The position numbers and the translations under genes are program-made. The notes beneath the pieces were generated by a model, which was not told the DNA's origin, ran no database searches, and worked only from the letters and a program-made list of their open reading frames with translations. This document shows positions 42,852-54,284 of a DNA stretch of 64,000 nucleotides, piece by piece (within the stretch, counting starts at the first letter, position 1; the number at the start of each line of letters is the position of its first letter). Where the stretch lies: NCBI RefSeq assembly GCF_002288925.2, contig NW_022098004.1, positions 12,289,347-12,353,346 on the forward strand, given 5' to 3'. Origin of the DNA: Delphinapterus leucas (lineage: Eukaryota; Chordata; Mammalia; Artiodactyla; Monodontidae).

Positions 42852-43140
42852 TATACGTCAATCCAAGGGGAATCGATATCTTTACTATACTGAGTCTTCC
42901 AATCAGTGAACATTGTATGTATCTCCATTTATTTAGATCTTTGTTTTTTTATCAGCATTTTGCAGTTTTTAGCATTTAAGTTCTGTACGTGTTTTGTTAG
43001 ATTTGTACCTAATTTTCATTTTCTTTTGACTGATTATAAATGGTATTGTATTTTTTAAATCAATCTTTATCTTCAGTAACATTTTTCTGTTCTACAGTCT
43101 ATGTTGTCTGATAACAGTATAGCCACTCCAGCTCTCTCTT
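42852..43140 (-). repeat. Ancient L1, segment 2
   Basis: GGGGAATCGATATCTTTACTATACTGAGTCTTCCAATC continues the ORF2 reading of segment 1. From about 43062 an endonuclease-region piece (ATGTTGTCTGATAACAGTATAGCCACTCC) is out of order. Confidence 0.7.
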
Positions 43141-43149
43141 TTTAATTGA

Positions 43150-43280
43150 CTTTATTATTTTTAAAAATTTGGCCGTGCTGCGTGGCTTGCAGGATCTTAA
43201 TTCCTCAACCAGGGATTGAATCTGTGCCCTCAGTAGTGCAAGTATGGAGTCTTAATCACTGGACTGCCCCGGGAATTCCC
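43150..43280 (-). repeat. S-form CHR-type SINE
   Basis: GGCCGTGCTGCGTGGCTTGCAGG, GGGATTGAATCTGTG, 5' end GGGAATTCCC. Confidence 0.85.
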
Positions 43281-43289
43281 TGGTATTGT

Positions 43290-43636
43290 TTTTTTTTTAT
43301 ATATTTATTTATTTTTTTATATCTGGCCGCATCGGGTCTTAGTTATGGCACACGCGATCTTCCATTGCGGCATGCAGGCTCTTCATTGAGGCATGTGGGC
43401 TTCTCTCTAGTTGTGGCATGCAGGCTCAGTAGTTGTGGCGCAGGGGCTCTCTAGTTGTGGCACTCGGGTTCCAGAACGCGTGGGCTCTGTAGTTGTGGTG
43501 CATGGGCTCAGTAATTGTGGCGCACAGGCTTAGGTGCTCCGTGGCATGTGGGACCCTAGTTCCCCTATCAGGGATCGAACCTGCGTCCCCTGCATTAGAA
43601 GGTGGATTCTTAACCACCGGACCACCAGGAAAGTCC
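43290..43636 (-). repeat. CHR-type SINE, long variant
   Basis: GGCCGCATCGGGTCTTAGTTATGG to ACCACCAGGAAAGTCC. TGGTATTG at both ends (43281 and 43639). Confidence 0.9.
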
Positions 43637-44270
43637 ACTGGTATTGTGTTTTTAATTTCAGTGTCCACATGTTCATTGCTAGTATATAGAAATATAATTG
43701 ATTTTTGTGTGTTTATCTTGTATCCTGCAACCTGTCTGAACTCACATATTACTTCTAGGATTTTTAAAAATAGACTCCTTGGGGTTTTTAGGTAGTTAAT
43801 CATTATTGCAAATAGGGACAGTTTCATCCTTTATTCTCTCTGTATGCTTTTTCCTTTTCTTGCCTTATTACTCTGGCTCAAACTTATAGCGCTGTGTTGA
43901 ATAAGAGCAATGAGAGCAGACATTCTTGTTTTGTTCCCAGTCTTAGGGAGAAACATTCAGTCTTTCACTATAATGTGTAAGTTAGCTGTAGGCTTTTTGT
44001 AGATGCTTTTAATCAAGTTGAGTAAGTGCCCCTCTGTTTCTGATTTTTTTCAGGGTTTTTATCTTTCACTATAATGTGTAAGTTAGCTGTAGGCTTTTTG
44101 TAGATGCTTTTAATCAAGTTGAGTAAGTGCCCCTCTGTTTCTGATTTTTTTCAGGGTTTTTATCGTGGGTGGGTGTTAAATTTTGTCAATTGCTTTTTCT
44201 GTATATGTTGATATAGTCAAGTGATTTGTTTTCCTTTAGCTTGTTAATATGGATAATGTTGATTTATTTT
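43637..44270 (-). repeat. Ancient L1, segment 3 (RT region) with tandem duplication
   Basis: TTCATTGCTAGTATATAGAAATATAATTGATTTTTG and GTGTTGAATAAGAGCAATGAGAGC are reversed RT-domain text. Contains the 101-bp duplication at 43961-44162. Confidence 0.8.
43961..44162. repeat. Perfect 101-bp tandem duplication (two copies)
   Basis: 43961-44061 and 44062-44162 are identical by eye, starting TCTTTCACTATAATGTGTAA and ending CAGGGTTTTTA. Confidence 0.93.
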
Positions 44271-45088
44271 TTTTAATTGAGCCTTATTGTCATGCAATTC
44301 ACATACCATACACTTCACCCATTTAAAGTGTACACATCAGTGGTTTTTAGTAGAGTCACAGAGTTTTGCAAACATCACTGTGACCAATGTGAGATAATTT
44401 TCATCTCCTCAGAAAGAAATCCTGTACCCGTTAGCTGTCACTTCCCATTTCCTCCCCCCACCCCCCCATTCCTTCCACTTCCAGCTTAGGCAACCACCAG
44501 TCTGTTTCTTTCTCTATGGATTTGCCTATTTTGAACATTTCGTGTAAGTGGAATCTATAATACATGGTCTTTTGTTTCTGGCTTTTTCACTTAGCATAAT
44601 ATTTTCAAGTTTCATTCATTTTGTAGCATATTTCAGTATTTCATTTCTTTTTATTGCCACATAATAGTCCATTGTATGGATATCCATTCATCAGTTGATG
44701 GACATTCAAGTCAGTTTCCACTTTTTGGCAATTGTGAATAATGCTATAAACATTTGTGTACAAGTTTTTCTGTGGACGTGTGTTTTCATTTCTCTTGGGT
44801 GGGAGTGAGTGGGATCATATGGTAACTGTGTTTAACTATTTGAGGAGCTTCCAGACTGTCTTCCAAAGCAATTGCATTGTTTTACATTTCCACAAAGGTT
44901 CTATTTTCTACATCCTCATCAGCACTGTCTTTTTGATCATAGCCATCTTTGGGGGTGTGAAGTGCTGTCTTATTGTAATTTTGATTTGCAATTCCCAGGT
45001 GGCTGGTAATGTTGATCATCTTCATGTGCTTATTAGCCATTTGTATATCTTTTTTTGAGAAGTCTATTCAAATCTGTTCCCCATTTTT

Positions 45089-45463
45089 TAAAAAAATAAA
45101 TTTATTTATTTATTAAATAAATTTATTTATTTTATTTTTGGCTGTGTTGGGTCTTTGTTGCTGCGCGTGGGCTTTCTGTAGTTGCAGCGAGTGGGGGCTA
45201 CTCTTCGCTGTGGTGTGCAGGCTTCTCATGGCAGTGGCCTCTCTTGTTGCAGAGCATGGGCTCTAGGCGCGCGGGCTTCAGTAGTTGTGGCACATGGGCT
45301 CAGTAGTTGTGGCTCGTGGGCTCTAAAGCACAGGCTCAGTAGTTGTGGCGCAAGAGCTTAGTTGCTCTGCGGCATGTGAGATCTTCCTGGATGAGGGCTT
45401 GAACCCGTGTCCCCTGCATTGGCAGGCAGACTCCTAACCACTGCGCCACCAGAGCAGCCCCTA
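45089..45463 (-). repeat. L-form CHR-type SINE
   Basis: (ATTT)n tail, GGCTGTGTTGGGTCTTTGTTGC, 5' end CACCAGAGCAGCCCC. Abuts the next copy. TTCCCCATTTTT flanks the pair (45077 and 45787). Confidence 0.93.
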
Positions 45464-45786
45464 ATAAATTTATTTATTTTATTTTGGGCTGCATTGGGTC
45501 TTCGTTGCTGCGCGCGAGCTTTCTCTAGTTGCAGTGAGCGGGGGCTACTTTTTGTTGTGATGTGCTGGCTTCTCATTGCGTTGGCTTCTCTTTTTGCAGA
45601 GCATGGGCTCTAGGTGCACAGGCTTCAACAGTTGTGGCTTGCGGGTTCTAGAGTGCAGGCTCAGTAGTTGTGGTGCACGGGCTTAGTTGCTATGTGGCAT
45701 GTGGGATCTTCCCGGACCAGGGCTCGAACCCACGTCCCCTGCATTGGCAGTCGGATTCTTAACCATTGTGCCACCAGGGAAGCCCC
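45464..45786 (-). repeat. L-form CHR-type SINE, second of a tandem pair
   Basis: GGCTGCATTGGGTCTTCGTTGC to ACCAGGGAAGCCCC. One of the pair inserted in the AT-rich end of the other. Confidence 0.93.
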
Positions 45787-46331
45787 ATTCCCCATTTTTA
45801 ATTGTGTTGTCTTTTTATTATTGAGTTGTAAGAGTTCTTTATATATTCCAAATACAGGCTTCTTATCAGATATATTATTTATAAATACTTTCCCTCATTC
45901 TGTGGTTTATCTTTTCACTTTCATGTCCTTCGCAGCATAGTTGTGTTGTTTTTTTTTTTTAAATGAAATCCTTAATCTTTGTTATTTTTTTGTCACTTGT
46001 GCTTTTGGTGTCTTAGCTAAGAAACTGTTGCCTAACCCAAGATCACAAATATTAATGCTTATGTTTTCTTCCAAAAGTTTTATAGCTTTAGTGCTTACAT
46101 TTAGGTTTTGCATAATTTTGAGTTAATTTTTGTGTATGGTATGATGTAGGAGTCCAGCTTCCTTCTTTTGCCTGTGGATATCTAGTTGTTTCAGTTGTTA
46201 ACATTTTTGAAAAAAGGTATTTCCCCATTGAATTGTATTGGTACTTTGGTCAAAAATTAATTGACCTTAATTAGGTTTATCTCTGGGTTCTGTTCTGTTG
46301 ATGTATATATCTGTCCTTATGCTAGTATACA

Positions 46332-46400
46332 TTGATTAATTTTCAAATGTTGAGCTTTTATCCCTGGAATAAATCCCACTTGGTCATGGTGTATAATTCT

Positions 46401-46439
<39 letters not shown>

Positions 46440-47055
46440 AATTCTATTGGCTAATATTTTGTTAAGGATTTATGAGGGAATGTTGGTATTTGTTTTCTCT
46501 TCTTTACTCTCTTTATCTGGTTTTGGTATCATAAAATGAATTTGAGAAGTGTTCCCTTCTTTTCTGTTTTCCGGAAGAGATTGTATAAAACTGATGTTAA
46601 TTCTTGTTTAAATGTTTGGTAGATTCTCCAGTGAAACCATCTGGGCCTAGAGATTTTCTTTTAAGTTCTATTTCCTTAATATTTACAGGGCTTGTCAAAT
46701 TATCTCTTTCATAGTGGGTGAGTTGTGGTAGTTTGTGTTTTTAGAGGAATTGGCCCATTTTTGTCTAAGTTGTTAAATTTATGTGGGTAGGGTTCTTTGT
46801 GGCATTGTCTTATTATTCCTTTGATGTATGTGAGGTTTGTAGTGATAACCGATTTCATTCCCAGTATTGTAATTTGTGTCTTCTATTTTTGTTAATCTTG
46901 CTAGAGGTTTGTTGATTTTATGGATCCTTTCAAAGAAGTAGCTCTTTTTTTGTTTCCTTGACTTTTTTTCTCTATTGTCTTTCTGTCTTCAATTTCATTG
47001 ACTTCTGCTTGTTATTATTTCCTTACTTCTTCTTGCTTTGCATATATATTACTCT
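46332..47055 (-). repeat. Ancient L1, segment 4 (RT to linker)
   Basis: CCTGGAATAAATCCCACTTGGTCATGGTGTATAA resumes exactly where segment 3 stopped; GAAACCATCTGGGCCTAG is the reversed SPGPDGF region. Includes an (AT)n run at 46406-46432. Confidence 0.8.
46403..46434. repeat. (TA)n microsatellite
   Basis: About 15 TA units within the old L1. Confidence 0.95.
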
Positions 47056-47059
47056 TTTT

Positions 47060-47177
47060 TTTTTCTTTGGCCACACTGCACCCCTTGTGGGATCTTAGCT
47101 CCCCGACCAGGGATTGAACCCAGGCCCTCAGCAGTGAGAGCGCAGAGTCCTAACCACTGGACCACCAGGCAAGTCCC
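47060..47177 (-). repeat. S-form CHR-type SINE
   Basis: GGCCACACTGCACCCCTTG, GGGATTGAACCCAGG, 5' end CACCAGGCAAGTCCC. TATTACTCTT on both sides. Confidence 0.9.
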
Positions 47178-47517
47178 TGTATTACTCTTATTTTACTAGA
47201 TTTTTGAGGTGAGAGCTTTAGATTGATGATTTAGACTTTCCCTCTTTATAATGTATGTATTTAGTACTACAGATTTCCCTCCTGCACTGCTTTAGCTGTA
47301 CCCCATGAATTTTGTCATGCTGTATTCTGATTTTCATTCAGTTCAATATATTTTTAAATTTCCCTTGAGACCTCCTCTTTGACGCATGCATTATTTAGAA
47401 GTGTATTGTTTTGTTTTCATGTGTTTGGAGGTTTTCCTGTTGTCTTTCTGTTGTTGATTCTCATTTGATTGCATTTTTGTTAAGGAACACACTCCTTTTG
47501 ATTTCACCTCTTTTATT
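47178..47517 (-). repeat. Ancient L1, segment 5 (endonuclease/linker)
   Basis: CCTGCACTGCTTTAGCTGTACCCCATGAATTTTG and TTATTTAGAAGTGTATTG are reversed ORF2 linker text. Confidence 0.75.
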
Positions 47518-47688
47518 TATTGATTGATTGATTGCTGTTCTGATCTATCTATGAATCTATCTATCTATGTATTTAGGCCGCGTCATGTGGCACACGGGAT
47601 CTTACCTCCCTGACCAGAGACCTAACCCATGCCGCCTGCAGTGGAAGCACAGAGTCTTAACCACTGGACCGCCAGAGAAGTCCGTCCC
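47518..47688 (-). repeat. S-form CHR-type SINE with TGAT/TCTA microsatellite tail
   Basis: TSD CACCTCTTTT on both sides (47505 and 47691). Tail is (ATTG)n then (CTAT)n. Head ACCGCCAGAGAAGTCC. Confidence 0.88.
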
Positions 47689-47689
47689 C

Positions 47690-47785
47690 CTCACCTCTTT
47701 TAAATTTGTTGACATTAGTTTTATGGCCCTGGATATGGCCTAGCTTGGTATGTGTCCTGTGGACACTTGCAAAGCCCGGTATCTT
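47690..47785 (-). repeat. Ancient L1, segment 6 (endonuclease)
   Basis: TTTTATGGCCCTGGATATGGCCTAGC matches reversed endonuclease-domain text. The element ends here. Confidence 0.7.
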
Positions 47786-48088
47786 TTTTTTAAATTTATT
47801 TTTGGCTGCATTGGGTCTTTGTTGCTGTGTGTGGGCTTTCTCTAGTTGTGGTGAGCTGGGGCTACTCTTTGATGTGGTACGTGGGCTTCTCATTGTGGTG
47901 TGTTCTTTTGTTGCGGAACACGGGCTCTAGGTGTGTGGGCTTCAGTAGTTGTGGCACGTGGGCTCAGTAGTTGTGGCACACAGGCTTAGTTGCTCCATGG
48001 CATGTGGGATCTTCCCAGATCAGGGCTTGAACCCATGTCCCCTGCATTGGCAGGAGGATTCTTAACCACTGCACCACCAGGGAAGCCC
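47786..48088 (-). repeat. L-form CHR-type SINE with internal deletion
   Basis: GGCTGCATTGGGTCTTTGTTGC to ACCAGGGAAGCCCC, missing the GGCTCGCGGGCTCTAGAG segment. GTATCTTTT on both sides. Confidence 0.93.
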
Positions 48089-48249
48089 CCCGTATCTTTT
48101 CTTTTCCCCCAATATTTTTTAAATAAATTTCTTTTCTGTCATTATCAGCTAGAGTCAGTGTCTGTGTCTCATCTAAAAACTTTAACTGATATGCCTTTCC
48201 AGTGCATCTGTTAAAAGCCTTTATTACAGCACTTGCTGTACTGTACTCG

Positions 48250-48400
48250 GTCAGTTTACATGTTGGTGTGTACCACTACACTGTGAGCTTGAAGGCATAG
48301 GCCTTGTATCTTTTTTTTTTTTTATGTCCACTCTGGTACATGGAAAATAATTTATAGGCATTTATTGGATGCATTAATAAATAAATAGCTTTTATTAATG
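48250..48400 (+). repeat. Possible L2 3' end
   Basis: CACTGTGAGCTTGAAGGCATAGG and ATTTATTGGATGCATTAATAAATAAA are L2-like. Weak. Confidence 0.4.
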
Positions 48401-48490
48401 ATCACCATTTTTAAAAAGCCTTAGGTAAACTCAGATCTAAGGAGATTTCATTCTTATCTTTTTGGTTATTTGTATTCTCCTCTCAGTCTT

Positions 48491-48682
48491 TTTTTTTTTT
48501 TTTTTGCGGTACGTGGGCCACTCCCGTTGCGGAGCACAGGCTCCGGATGCGCAGGCTCAGCGGCCATGGCTCACGGGCCCAGCCGCTCCGTGGCATGTGG
48601 GATCTTCCCGGACCGGGGCACTAACCCGTGTCCCCTGCATTGGCAGGCGGACTCTCAACCACTGCGCCACCAGGGAAGCCCC
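48491..48682 (-). repeat. M-form CHR-type SINE with 17-bp deletion
   Basis: Exact 15-bp TSD TCTCCTCTCAGTCTT at 48476-48490 and 48683-48697. GGTACGTGGGCCACTCCCG skips the CTCACTGCTGTGGC part. Confidence 0.96.
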
Positions 48683-48969
48683 TCTCCTCTCAGTCTTAAT
48701 CTTAAAAGCAGAGTGTTTCTGGTTCCACAAGCTTGTGTTCAGCAAGTAACTGACCCTGGAAACAGACTGTAATGTCTATTATGTGATTAGAATGACATTT
48801 CATTTCAGCTTAATCATGCCATACTTCAAGCACAGACATGTGGGAAGTTCCTTACTCATTACACAAAACTTATTTCACCACTCCTGCTATTTCCTTTATT
48901 TGAGGTTGACTTGTCCTCTTGTTATAGAAGTGTTGTTTCCACAGCAATACATTTCACAATGCACATCTT

Positions 48970-49269
48970 AAGGGAATATATATATATATATATATATTTT
49001 TTTTTTTTTTGGCTGCGTTGGGTCTTTGTTTCTGTATGTGGGCTTTCTCTAGATGTGAGCAGGGGCTACTCTTCACTGCGGTGCGCGGGCTTCTCATTGT
49101 GGTGGATTCTCTTGTTGTGGCTCACGGGCTCTAGAGCACAGGCTCAGTAGTTGTGGCACACAGGCTTAGTTGCTCCGCGGCATGTAGGATCTTCCCAGAC
49201 CAGGGATCAGACCCGTGTCCCCTGCATTAGCAGGCGGATTCTTAACTACTGCTCCATCAGGGAAGTCAA
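48970..49269 (-). repeat. L-form CHR-type SINE with (AT)n tail
   Basis: Exact 15-bp TSD CACAATGCACATCTT at 48955-48969 and 49270-49284. The tail is poly-A followed by (AT)n and TTCCCTT. Part of the body is deleted. Confidence 0.95.
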
Positions 49270-49289
49270 CACAATGCACATCTTTGCAG

Positions 49290-50250
49290 AGTGAGCAAAA
49301 GCTCTGATATGTGCCTGGAAGCCTTGTTTTCTAGTCAGGAAGTACATGGTATTCCCTCAGCCTTTCCTGCACTTAACTTTGTGTTTCCTTTTGGATAACT
49401 GTTTGGTGGTTTTCTCCATTTAGTATAGGTGCTGGGTTAAAATGTACCTAAGGGATTTTGCTGTATAATATGCACCATTATTAAAGTGTTCAGGCTGTGG
49501 CTGGTGACTGCCAGCGAAGTTGCTGTGTGCTGCAGTAAATGGAGTAGATGTAGGAGATGTTATAGAGACATGAGCTAAACATTCTGTCACTTGGCACAAT
49601 ATCCAATTTATTGCTAAGACAGTTTGGGGTGACTACCTCTTTGTTGCCTTCAGGGACTTTCTTACAGCTTTTACTGCAAAAAAAAAAAAAAAGAACTGAA
49701 TGAACTGGGGATGGCCAGTGGGGAAAAGACTTTTTGAAAGATTTCCCTGACTTTCAATTATGAGCATATTTAATGGCTTCATGTTTTTCCTTCTTTCGAA
49801 CTAAATTGACTAGATTGTACTTGAACACAGGAAGCCCTTTCTCTATCTTTTCTCATATTTAGTTTCTTCACTTCTTTGCCATCTTTTTTCTTTGTTATTT
49901 CAGCTAGATGCCTTATTATATGGATATACATTGAAAATATTCAAGAAAGGGGTGAGACGTAAATAAGGCAAGATTGCAGAGAGATAGGATATCATTTTAG
50001 TTGTGGTTAGCATCCCTTCATCTCATTTATAAATAATAAAACTAGAAGAAAATACGTTGAAGAGATTCATGTGGACTCACATCAAGAATTATAGAGAACA
50101 TTTTAGTGATAATTCCCCATATTCCAAGCTTCATTATTTTCTCAGTCTTCATCTATTCTGAAGATGTATTAAACAGCATCCATTGAGTGCTTTTTGGTTC
50201 CCCATAACATTTGACTTTTTTGACAGGGAGTAGGTTAGTTATCACAGGAG
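49290..50250. other. Unique-looking intron sequence
   Basis: No repeat or coding signal recognised apart from an A run at 49678. Confidence 0.4.
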
Positions 50251-50259
50251 CCTTAGTGT

Positions 50260-51290
50260 CAGTTCAGTGAGTTTTAATGATTGTATATATCCATGTAGCC
50301 ACCACCTGAAATAAGGTGTAGTATGATTCCATCACCCCAGAAAGCTTCCTCATGCCTTTTTCTAGTTGGTTCTCTTCCCCAGCCCCCTCGCACCCTCTGC
50401 CCCAGGCAACCACTCATTTTTATTAATGATAGATTCGTTTTCCTACTCCAGAACTTCATGTAAATCAAATATGTTGTGTAACTCTTTTGTGCTTGGCTTC
50501 TTTTACTCAGCATAATGTGTTTTAGACTCACCCAAGCTGCTGTGTCATATTCATTCCTTTTTATTTCCATTGTATGAGAATATACCAGGTTATCCATCCT
50601 GTTGATGGATTGTTTCCAAATCTTTTTGAAGACATATGTTTTTATTTCTCTTGGGTAAATAAATACCTAGGAATAGGATTTCTAGGTCATAGGGTAGATG
50701 TGTGTTTAATGTAAAAACAGACTGCCAAACAGATCTCCAAAATGATTGTATTATTTTATATTCCTGCCAGCAGTGTATGAGAGTTCCACTTGGTACATAT
50801 CCTGGTACGTGTTTGGTTTTGTCAGTCTTTATTTTAGTGGGTGTGAAATGGTATTTCCTTCAGTTTTCATTTGCATTGCTCTGAAAACTGATAATACTGA
50901 CGTCTTTCCATGTGCTTATTGGCCATTTGTATATATTCTTTTATGAAATGTCTCCTCCAGTCTCATTTTTTATTCAGTTGTTCATCAGTTTGTTGTTGAA
51001 TTGTAGGAGTTCGTTATATATTCTGGATATGTGTGCTTTGTCAGATATAAATGCTATTATTGAGTATTTCTTTTTATGGTGTGTTTTGATGAGCAGAAAT
51101 TTAAAATTTTGTTCAAATTTATCTCTTATTTTTTCTTTTATGGTTAGTGCTTTTTGTGTCCTAAGAAGTCTACCTATCCTGAGGTTGAGATAATTTCTCC
51201 TTTCCTTCTTTCCTTTTTTTTTTTTTAAAGAACCCGTATCATTCTGGCTTGTATGTTTAGGTTTTTGATGTCTTGATCATTTTTATATTT
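50260..51290 (-). repeat. Old L1, 3' part
   Basis: GATTGTATATATCCATGTAGCC, CCCCAGGCAACCACTC, TGGCTTCTTTTACTCAGCATAATG, CTTATTGGCCATTTGTATAT: reversed 3'UTR and C-terminal ORF2 of an older L1. Confidence 0.78.
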
Positions 51291-51364
51291 AAACAGTTGC
51301 TTAAAAAATTCAAACAATGCAGAAAAATATAGAAAACAAAATGAAAGTTAATAGTTTGATGTTT

Positions 51365-51705
51365 CTCTTTCTAGGCCTCCTCTGTCCAGTACAGTCCTCA
51401 CTAACCATATGTGGCTGCTGAGCATTAAAATGTGGCTAGTCTAAATTGAGATGTGTTTTAAGTGTAATGTATGCACTAATTTTTGAACAGTTAGTAAGAA
51501 AAAAATAAGCAAACTATCTCAATTTTTGTACCAATTTCATTATTGAAATGGTAACATTTTTAATTTATTGGGTTAAATAGAATAAATGATTAAAATTCAC
51601 TTCACCTTTACATTTTTAATATGGATACTATAAAATTTTAAATTATATATGTGACTCTCATTTGTTGTTTCCATTATATTTCAATTGAATAGCTCTGTTC
51701 TAGAC
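51365..51705 (-). repeat. Old hAT-type DNA transposon remnant
   Basis: TGTCCAGTACAGTCCTCACTAACCATATGTGGCTGCTGAGCATTAAAATGTGGCTAG is a common hAT-like mammalian repeat; the closing end is AATAGCTCTGTTCTAGAC. Confidence 0.55.
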
Positions 51706-51714
51706 CTTTCCCTA

Positions 51715-51979
51715 AGCATTTAGTAATCTTTGTATCTGTGCTGGGAATTTTTTTTTCACATATAAAAGGTAGTTTTACTTACAAAAATGGAGTCATCCAA
51801 GCCTGTTTTCCTGAAATTTGTCATTTTTGCTTAAAAACATAAATACCCACTGACACATATCATGTTAGTGCCTGTATTGATAGATTTATCTGATATTCCT
51901 GTTAATGGCTGCATAGTGTTCTGTATCGGATGTTCTGTAATTTATACAACCATTTCCCTATAGGGACATTTAGTTTATT
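51715..51979 (-). repeat. Old L1 remnant
   Basis: TAATGGCTGCATAGTGTTCTGTATCGG and ACAACCATTTCCCTATAGGGACATTTAG. The SINE at 51994 interrupts it. Confidence 0.6.
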
Positions 51980-51993
51980 TACCGTTTTGCTTT

Positions 51994-52204
51994 TTTTTTT
52001 TTTTTTTTTTTTGTGGTACGCGGGCCTCTCACTGTTGTGGCCTCTCCTGTTGCGGAGCACAGGTTCCGGACGCACAGGCTTAGCGGCCATGGCTCACGGG
52101 CCTAGCCGCTCCGCGGCACGTGGGATCTTCCCCGACTGGGACACGAACTCGTGTCCCCTGCATCGGCAGGTGGACTCTCAACCACTGCGCCACCAGGGAA
52201 GCTC
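51994..52204 (-). repeat. M-form CHR-type SINE
   Basis: Exact 14-bp TSD TACCGTTTTGCTTT at 51980-51993 and 52205-52218. Confidence 0.96.
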
Positions 52205-52259
52205 TACCGTTTTGCTTTATGGTAAATAGTGTGTTCGTAGACGCTGCTTCATATTTAGA

Positions 52260-53330
52260 AAGGTGATAAAAACTCATTAGAGTTTTCTTCTCAAATAGAA
52301 ATGGTTATCGCAGCTAGGATGGGTGAATTGTGTAGAGGAAGTCAAGGTTCCCTTGTAAAGGACAAAATGGCTTCAGAGCTCTAATCAGAACAGTCTTAGG
52401 GGAGCAGACCCTTTAAATACAGTGTATTTCTCCTGCTGGAGTTCAAACTGCCTCTCTTTTGTTCATGATCAGTTAGTTACACAGCAAGTTTACGCTGGAT
52501 GGAGGGTCACAAAGAAAAAGAAGCCAGAATTCTGTGCCTTGGCTTAGGAGAGTTTTTAATGCCCACTGTGTAAAAGTTCTTTTGAAAAACTCTTCTCTTC
52601 TGCAATTATTTTCCTTTTTGTCTGAGCAAAACAACTTTCCTAATATTTATAAAACTTAGTATATGGCCAGTCATTTTGTGGGAAGAAAGTCCCATAAGAG
52701 AACCAATTAGTAAGCGTTAGGAAGAACAAGTGAGATGAGATTATTCAAATATACTTTGGTCAGTTTAACATCTGTTTGTGAGTGTTGAAATGGGCCAGCA
52801 TGTTATTTCCATAAATGTGACCTGGGAAATGTGCCTTCTTTTCAATTAGCACATGTAACTGATAAATCCAGACCTTGAAGTAGCTTTTAGAGGAAGGGAG
52901 GGAAGTGGACAGATGGGAGCAGCTGCTCCAGCAGAGGTGTGTCAAGCAATTCATCACCGTTTTATCTCCAGGCCAGAATTGTTTCAGTTCCTAAACTGGG
53001 AATTGAGTCTATGATCTGACTCCATGCCTAGGAATTCCTTTAAAACAGCAAGGTCATGAACTTTATCTTAAGACTGCTAAAGTTAATTTCCCTTTTCAGT
53101 TAGCAGTTTGCCTTTAGAATTTTGGAACTAAAATGTTTCCTTGCTGAGGCTTTTATTTTCCCCTTCCCTGACAAATGTTCTGGCTTATTTAGGATTCAAA
53201 AAGGCTTTTGAAGGGTGTTTGAATGTGTGTGTTCTTTTAAATTTGTGGGGTACAGAGGTGCCAGGAATAAAAGTTAGCACTCCTTGTGTTAAAATATGAT
53301 GATTTTATTGTATTTTTCCATGAAACAAAA
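52260..53330. other. Unique-looking intron sequence
   Basis: No feature recognised over about 1 kb. Confidence 0.4.
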
Positions 53331-53344
53331 CCTGGAAGGAAGTT

Positions 53345-53480
53345 TTTGTCTTGTTTTATTTTTTAAATTTCTTGGCTGCTCTGCACAGTGTGTGGGATCG
53401 TAGTTCCCTGACCAGGGTTCAGATCTGCACCTGCTGCAGTGGAAGTGTGGAGTCTTAACCACTGGACCGCCAGGGAAGTC
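53345..53480 (-). repeat. S-form CHR-type SINE
   Basis: GGCTGCTCTGCACAGTGTGTGG, ACCGCCAGGGAAGTCC. CCTGGAAGGAA on both sides. Confidence 0.9.
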
Positions 53481-53489
53481 CCTGGAAGG

Positions 53490-53935
53490 AAAAGTTGAAT
53501 GAACTTTGCAAGCAGTTTAAAAAGTAGAATTATTTCCAGATCTTAAACCCTGGATTGAGGCACAACTAGAGTGCTGCTCTTAGATTTTCTGTTGATTCTT
53601 TCATGAAGTTATTTGATGCTCAGAGCCTGGTCTGAGTCTTTTTTAAATTTCTAGTTATGATTGGATTTTGGAACCATTTTGCAGGCAACTATATATTGCT
53701 TCCTTAGAGAACTGGAAAGTTCCACTGATCTGGGTCCTTTGGCAGTAAGTTGACACTTTGTTGAGGCTAGTCAGCACTCCTGGCTGGAGGCTTGAAATTG
53801 CCGGTGTGTGCCTCCTGCCAGTGTTGAGTTATTCGTGAACAAATATAAAAACCATATATATCTGAATTTTGTTACCACTAGATTGTGTTCACTTTTCTTT
53901 TTATTTATTTGAGGATTCTTAGCTCTTGGTCAGAC
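53490..53935. other. Intron sequence
   Basis: Nothing recognised. Confidence 0.4.
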
Positions 53936-53947
53936 TCTTCTTATAGC

Positions 53948-54276
53948 TTTTTTTTGGCTGTGTTGCACCTTCGTTGCTGCGCGTGGGCTCTCTCCAGTTG
54001 TGGTGAGCGGGGGCTACTCTTTGTGGCGGTGTGCAGGCTTCTCATTGTGGTGGCTTCTCTTGTTGCGGAGCACGGGCTCTAGGTGCGCGGGCTTCAGTAG
54101 TTGTGGCACGTGGGCTCAGTAGTTGGGGCTCGCAGGCGCTAGAGCGCTGGCTCAGTAGTTGTGGTGCACGGGGCTTAGTTGCTCTGCAACTTGTGGGATC
54201 TTCCCAGACCAGGGCTCGAACCCGTGTCCCCTGCATTGGCAGGCGGATTCTTAACCACTGTGCCACCGGGGAAGCC
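53948..54276 (-). repeat. L-form CHR-type SINE
   Basis: GGCTGTGTTGCACCTTCGTTGC to CACCGGGGAAGCCC. TATAGCT on both sides. Confidence 0.94.
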
Positions 54277-54284
54277 CTATAGCT

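Larger units (their letters stand above)
44271..46331 (-). repeat. L1 nested inside the ancient L1
   Basis: Old L1 3'UTR in reverse (AATTGAGCCTTATTGTCATGC, CATACCATACACTTCACCC) through C-terminal ORF2 text. Approximate TSD TTGATTTATTTT (44259-44270) against TTGATTAATTTT (46332-46343). Two L-form SINEs sit inside. Confidence 0.75.

Noticed and set aside
47518..47580. Short tandem units (TTGA/CTAT) as a CRISPR-like or structured array
   Set aside because: They are a microsatellite grown from a SINE tail.
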